NCBI GenBank assembly: GCA_025353235.1
Contig: JANXQZ010000976.1
Coordinates: forward strand, 1-19,749
Reading direction: 5' to 3'
Source of the DNA: Bryobacterales bacterium
GTDB lineage: Bacteria > Acidobacteriota > Terriglobia > Bryobacterales > Bryobacteraceae
Length of the DNA: 19,749 nucleotides
Shown: piece by piece, positions 17,201 to 19,749 of the stretch
Numbering within the stretch: position 1 is the stretch's first letter
How the letters are laid out: each line of letters starts with the position of its first letter
The notes under the pieces: generated by a model
What the model saw: the letters and a program-made list of their open reading frames with translations, nothing else
Database searches by the model: none
What the model was told of the DNA's origin: nothing
Made by a program: the position numbers and the translations under genes

Positions 17201-19749
17201 TCGCAAGCCGTCGCCGCCCGCAGTGAGCGTGGCGCGCAAGGCTTCATGGCGGTTGACCACGGTTTCAAGAGCTTCGCGGAGCGCAGCTTGATCGAGTTCG
17301 CCTCGCAGCCGGATAGTGAACCCTTCGTTGTAGGAGCAGGATTCTTCCTCGCCCATTTGCGCCGAAAGCCGGATCTCCATTTGGGCTTCGGTGAGCGGGG
17401 CTTCGCACTCAAGTGGCTCTGCCATGCGTTCCTCCACCGCTGCAGGAAGAAATCCCCCTACCTGCATCTCAGCGATGCTGTCGCGGAATGCTCCGACGAC
17501 TTTCGCCAGATCCTGTTCGGTGTGTGCCGTGGTGAGGAAGCACGGAAAGCCTTCTTGAATATGCACGCCTTTTTCGCGAAGGTGGTAGTACAGCAGACTG
17601 GCCAACCTCTCGCTGGGAGGAAAGCCGAAATAGAATATTGAGCGGAAGCTCTCGATCCGGGCTGGAACGGAGCCTCGCTCGAACAATTCGTTCAGGGTCT
17701 TTACCAACTGTCCAGTTTTTTCGCTCAAATCATCCTGAAGTTGGGGACCTGCCGCTTTGACGTGCTTGAGAACAGCCGAGCAGGCCGCCATGGCCAGCGG
17801 GTGGCGGACAAAGGTGCCGGCGAAGAAAGTCACGCCAACTTCGGGCGACGAATCATCCCCGTATTGCCACATGCCCCCATCCAGGGCGTCCATGTACTTG
17901 GCTTTGCCGACGAGGGCCCCGATGGGCAGACCGCCTCCGATTACTTTCCCGTATGTGGCCAAGTCAGCTTGGATGCCGAAAAGCGCTTGCGCTCCTCCAG
18001 GGTGCGTGCGAAACCCGGTGACGACCTCGTCGAAAATCAGCGCGATATTGGACGTTTCGGTAATGGAGCGCAGTTCGCGCAGGAACTCCACCGGGCGCAG
18101 GTTGGGATGCCGGCTTTGGACCGGCTCAACCATGACCGCCGCGAGTTCGTGGGCGTGGGCGCGAATAATTTCAAGCGAAGCTGGCGAGCCGTATTCGAGC
18201 ACCAAAACGTTAGCCGCTTTCTCGTCGGGGATGCCGGGCGCGATGGGCCTGGACCGGGGGGGGCCGCCGGGTCTGCCCGCCGCTTTTACCAGGACTTCAT
18301 CGAAGGCTCCATGGTAGTCCCCCGTGAAAAAGACGATCTTGTTTTTGCCAGTCACGGTGCGCGCCAGCCGCATAGCCGCCATCACGGCCTCGGACCCTGT
18401 GTTGCAGAAGGTGGCGCGGTCCATTCCGGTGAGTTCGCAGAGCAGGTCGGCCGCCTTGCCCGCTAGCTGCGTCTGCGGCCCGATCTCGATTCCTTTTTCC
18501 AGCTGTTCGGCAACGGCTTGGCGTACAAAATCGGGGGCGTGGCCGAACATGGTGACCCCGAACCCGTTGAGAATGTCTACATACTCGTTTCCATCGACGT
18601 CCCAGAGCTTGGACCCGCGAGAGCGCTCAATCATGATCGGGTAAACGAGTTCTTTCCACTGCTGGCGGAAGCCGGACGCAACGCGCGGATCGGCGAGGCG
18701 CGCCCGGTGCAATTGGGTCAGGCGTTTCGATTCCTTGGTGCGGGTAGTGTACCGGTCTATGAAGCCTTCCAGATACGCCGACTGCTGCGCGGTCAAGCCG
18801 CTTGCCGGACCTTTTTGGATCAGCTTGAAAGGGCCGAACGATTCAAATTTTGCTGCAACCGGTGCAGGCGAGCCTTTGAAGGCCTCGATCTGCCGAGCGG
18901 TCAACTCGGCGAACGCCTGCAGTTGATCTTTCATGAGTTGCTCGATTCCAGTCGCCTGCGAAGAGGCGATTAGATTTGGTGCCGGAACTGCTGCTACGTC
19001 TGCGGGAAGAGCGGAATCGAGGTAAGCCGACAACTGCTCGAGTGTAGAGAGATCGTCCAGCAGCTGGGCGAACCGGATCTTCGCGCCGTACTTGCCTTCA
19101 ATTGCCAGGGTGGCCTGAGTCAAAAATAGCGAATCGAAACCCAGCTCGAGGAAATTCACGCCAGCCGAGACTGTCTGCAGATCCATGCCGGACAGGTCTT
19201 CGAAGAGCGCGACTAGTTCCGCGCGCAGCCGGTCCAGGCGGGCGGGCGAGTTCACGGGATTGGCCGCAACGGGCATTGGTTCCTTCCTTAGGATTGCAGT
19301 GGTGATTTTTTTCGGCGGGTCGACCCAGTAGCGTTTCCGGTCGAACGCGTAAGCCGGAAGAGAGATGAGACGCCTGCGCTCGCCATTGAAAATGCGAAGC
19401 CAGTTTGGTTCGATGCCGCACAGCCAGAGCCGTCCGGCAGCCGCTAGCATGGACGCGGACTCCGTTTGCGATGAAGCCGCATCGGGAAGGCTGGCTATGG
19501 CGGTCGAAGCGTTTGGAGCGTTTCCATGCTGCCTAACCAGAGTGGAAAGAGCCTGTCCCGGCCCGGTTTCGAGAATGCACCAAGAGCGGTCACGCTGGAG
19601 CCGACGGACGGCCTTTGAGAACTGCACCGTTTCGCGGCAATGGCGTGTCCAATACTCGGGACTGCCGGCTTGCTCGGCAGTAATCCACTCGCCGGTCAAA
19701 GTAGAGACCCAGGGGATTTGGGGCGCATTTAGCCGGATCGCGCCAATCA
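14288..19749 (-). CDS. Hybrid PKS-NRPS, (KS)-AT-ACP-aminotransferase-C-A-PCP, 5'-truncated by window edge
   Basis: The frame is open to the right edge. Residues are numbered from the codon at 19697–19699, with 16 more residues visible before it. Residues 1–125 are the C-terminal end of a PKS acyltransferase, with typical RLNAPQIPWVST and PAYAFDRKRYW. ACP, about 155–230, has S190 in LGFDSL. Class III (glutamate-1-semialdehyde type) aminotransferase, about 335–745, has NTGSEAVMAAMRLAR, IFDEVVTGFR and PLP lysine K585 in YGKVIGGGLPIGA. C domain, about 766–1190, has HHIICDG (H899, D903). A domain, about 1205–1690, has YTSGSTGKPKG and A10 lysine K1683. PCP, about 1710–1780, has S1740 in LGADSI. No reductive domain sits between AT and ACP, so the β-keto group should survive for transamination to a β-amine. 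The layout matches iturin/mycosubtilin ItuA/MycA and microcystin McyE. The KS and AT catalytic serine are outside the window, so the extender unit cannot be read. Confidence 0.95.
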   Translation of the reverse strand, partial: IGAIRLNAPQIPWVSTLTGEWITAEQAGSPEYWTRHCRETVQFSKAVRRLQRDRSWCILETGPGQALSTLVRQHGNAPNASTAIASLPDAASSQTESASMLAAAGRLWLCGIEPNWLRIFNGERRRLISLPAYAFDRKRYWVDPPKKITTAILRKEPMPVAANPVNSPARLDRLRAELVALFEDLSGMDLQTVSAGVNFLELGFDSLFLTQATLAIEGKYGAKIRFAQLLDDLSTLEQLSAYLDSALPADVAAVPAPNLIASSQATGIEQLMKDQLQAFAELTARQIEAFKGSPAPVAAKFESFGPFKLIQKGPASGLTAQQSAYLEGFIDRYTTRTKESKRLTQLHRARLADPRVASGFRQQWKELVYPIMIERSRGSKLWDVDGNEYVDILNGFGVTMFGHAPDFVRQAVAEQLEKGIEIGPQTQLAGKAADLLCELTGMDRATFCNTGSEAVMAAMRLARTVTGKNKIVFFTGDYHGAFDEVLVKAAGRPGGPPRSRPIAPGIPDEKAANVLVLEYGSPASLEIIRAHAHELAAVMVEPVQSRHPNLRPVEFLRELRSITETSNIALIFDEVVTGFRTHPGGAQALFGIQADLATYGKVIGGGLPIGALVGKAKYMDALDGGMWQYGDDSSPEVGVTFFAGTFVRHPLAMAACSAVLKHVKAAGPQLQDDLSEKTGQLVKTLNELFERGSVPARIESFRSIFYFGFPPSERLASLLYYHLREKGVHIQEGFPCFLTTAHTEQDLAKVVGAFRDSIAEMQVGGFLPAAVEERMAEPLECEAPLTEAQMEIRLSAQMGEEESCSYNEGFTIRLRGELDQAALREALETVVNRHEALRATLTAGGDGLRILAKLEVPLPELDLSAVPKAEQTSRLQQLKIADAYLPFDLVQGPLVRAKLVRLSSDDHVLFITAHHIICDGWSVNIILGELSRLYTALRQGATASLPVPMRFSEYARQQAAESVDPKVEAYWVSEYAEPAPPLELPLDRPRPALKSYEGSTFITSIDASEYQSIKKSGAQRGSTLFSTLLSGFEALLSRLTGHLDIVVGIPSAAQSALAGETLVGHCVNFLPIRVQLNSDASFKDLLAQTKCKVIEAYEHQSYTYGTLVRKLAIPRNPSRLPLIEVQFNLERVGTSLKFAGLLAEIDQNPKRFVNFDIFLNVVESTEGLKLYCDYNTALFDEATIARWLSHYRTLLLGFAENAELPLHALPMLSEAERRTLLTDWNQTGSAYPDHLCVHQCIEQQAARTPNAVAVRFEDKLLSYADLDRQANLLASWLTRNGVAHGMLVGISLEPSLEMPIAVLGVMKSGAAYVPLDPNYPADRLKFIEQDAALKMILTGDNWPALDSVQPAPLPAAQSTDLAYVIYTSGSTGKPKGVEISHRAVMNFLWSMRREPGLAQSDKLLAVTTMSFDIAGLELFLPLTSGAELVIAPRDTTRDGKALASLIQTAAITIMQATPTTWKLLIEAGWAGDPELKMLCGGEELTRDLANELLPRGASLWNMYGPTETTIWSTVWKVQPGPGPVLIGRPIANTRLYVLDARRLPTPIGVPGELYIAGDGLARGYLNSPDLTAEKFPCGPSFGLGEARMYRTGDLARYLPDGQIVCLGRLDNQVKIRGHRIELGEIESALLAHPSIRDGAVIVREDRPGEKRLSAYLIPKRKEEVDPEVLRAALSERLPDYMVPALFCSMDSLPLTPNGKIDRRALAQLPPPSFTRSEHYEAPVTNEEKAIASVWQEVLHIARVGADDDLFSLGADSIHLFQISSRAAREGLSITPKQLLQHRTIRAVAKSMRLEVGTPRKALSSILAVSRESFRLKQPM

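Noticed and set aside
18256..18263. Run of eight G (C on the coding strand) as a possible frameshift in the aminotransferase
   Set aside because: The protein reads in frame on both sides, with expected family motifs (DYHGAFDEVLVKA before, PIAPGIPDE after), so no frameshift is needed.
17741..18466. 241-aa plus-strand open frame across the aminotransferase domain
   Set aside because: It lies wholly inside the aminotransferase coding region, whose motifs and PLP lysine are unmistakable; the complementary frame is a GC-bias shadow.
19697..19699. TTG as the start of the hybrid PKS-NRPS
   Set aside because: The frame stays open to the window edge, and the upstream residues (RLNAPQIPWVST) continue a normal acyltransferase domain; the real start is outside.

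Overview
The window looks like a GC-rich, diderm, soil-type bacterial chromosome. A TamA/BamA–SurA-like–TamB outer-membrane operon, a glycine-zipper exported protein and a small conserved protein of a type I associate with Acidobacteriota together suggest an acidobacterium of the Bryobacter/Solibacter kind. That assignment is inference from gene content and style; no rRNA or tRNA is present to confirm it.

Left third (1–7981, + strand): a tightly packed operon with 1–4 base gene overlaps. It holds an Omp85-family outer-membrane protein (5' end outside the window), a SurA-like periplasmic chaperone without a PPIase domain, a 1334-aa TamB/AsmA-like protein, and selA (selenocysteine synthase). 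The first three form a coherent outer-membrane assembly and lipid/protein transport set. selA is functionally unrelated but is translationally coupled to tamB.

Middle (7967–9210): a 102-aa uncharacterised protein on the minus strand converges on selA with a 15-base overlap. It is divergent, across about 137 bp, from an exported 265-aa protein with a proline-rich linker and a glycine zipper.

Right half (9228–19749, - strand): the 3' part of a hybrid polyketide/nonribosomal peptide cluster, transcribed right to left. It enters the window inside a PKS acyltransferase domain and continues ACP, aminotransferase, condensation, adenylation, carrier (one protein), then condensation, adenylation, carrier, thioesterase (second protein). 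A co-directional gene of unknown function follows. With no reductive domain between AT and ACP and an embedded class III aminotransferase, the line should make a β-amino acyl chain, as in iturin/mycosubtilin- and microcystin-type systems. It would then add two amino acids, and both adenylation domains read out the same ten-residue code, before thioesterase release. The KS, the AT active site, any loading module and the cluster promoter lie beyond the right edge, so the chain length and starter cannot be told.

There is no stretch over 300 bases without a gene. I saw no RNA gene, CRISPR array, insertion sequence or phage gene.
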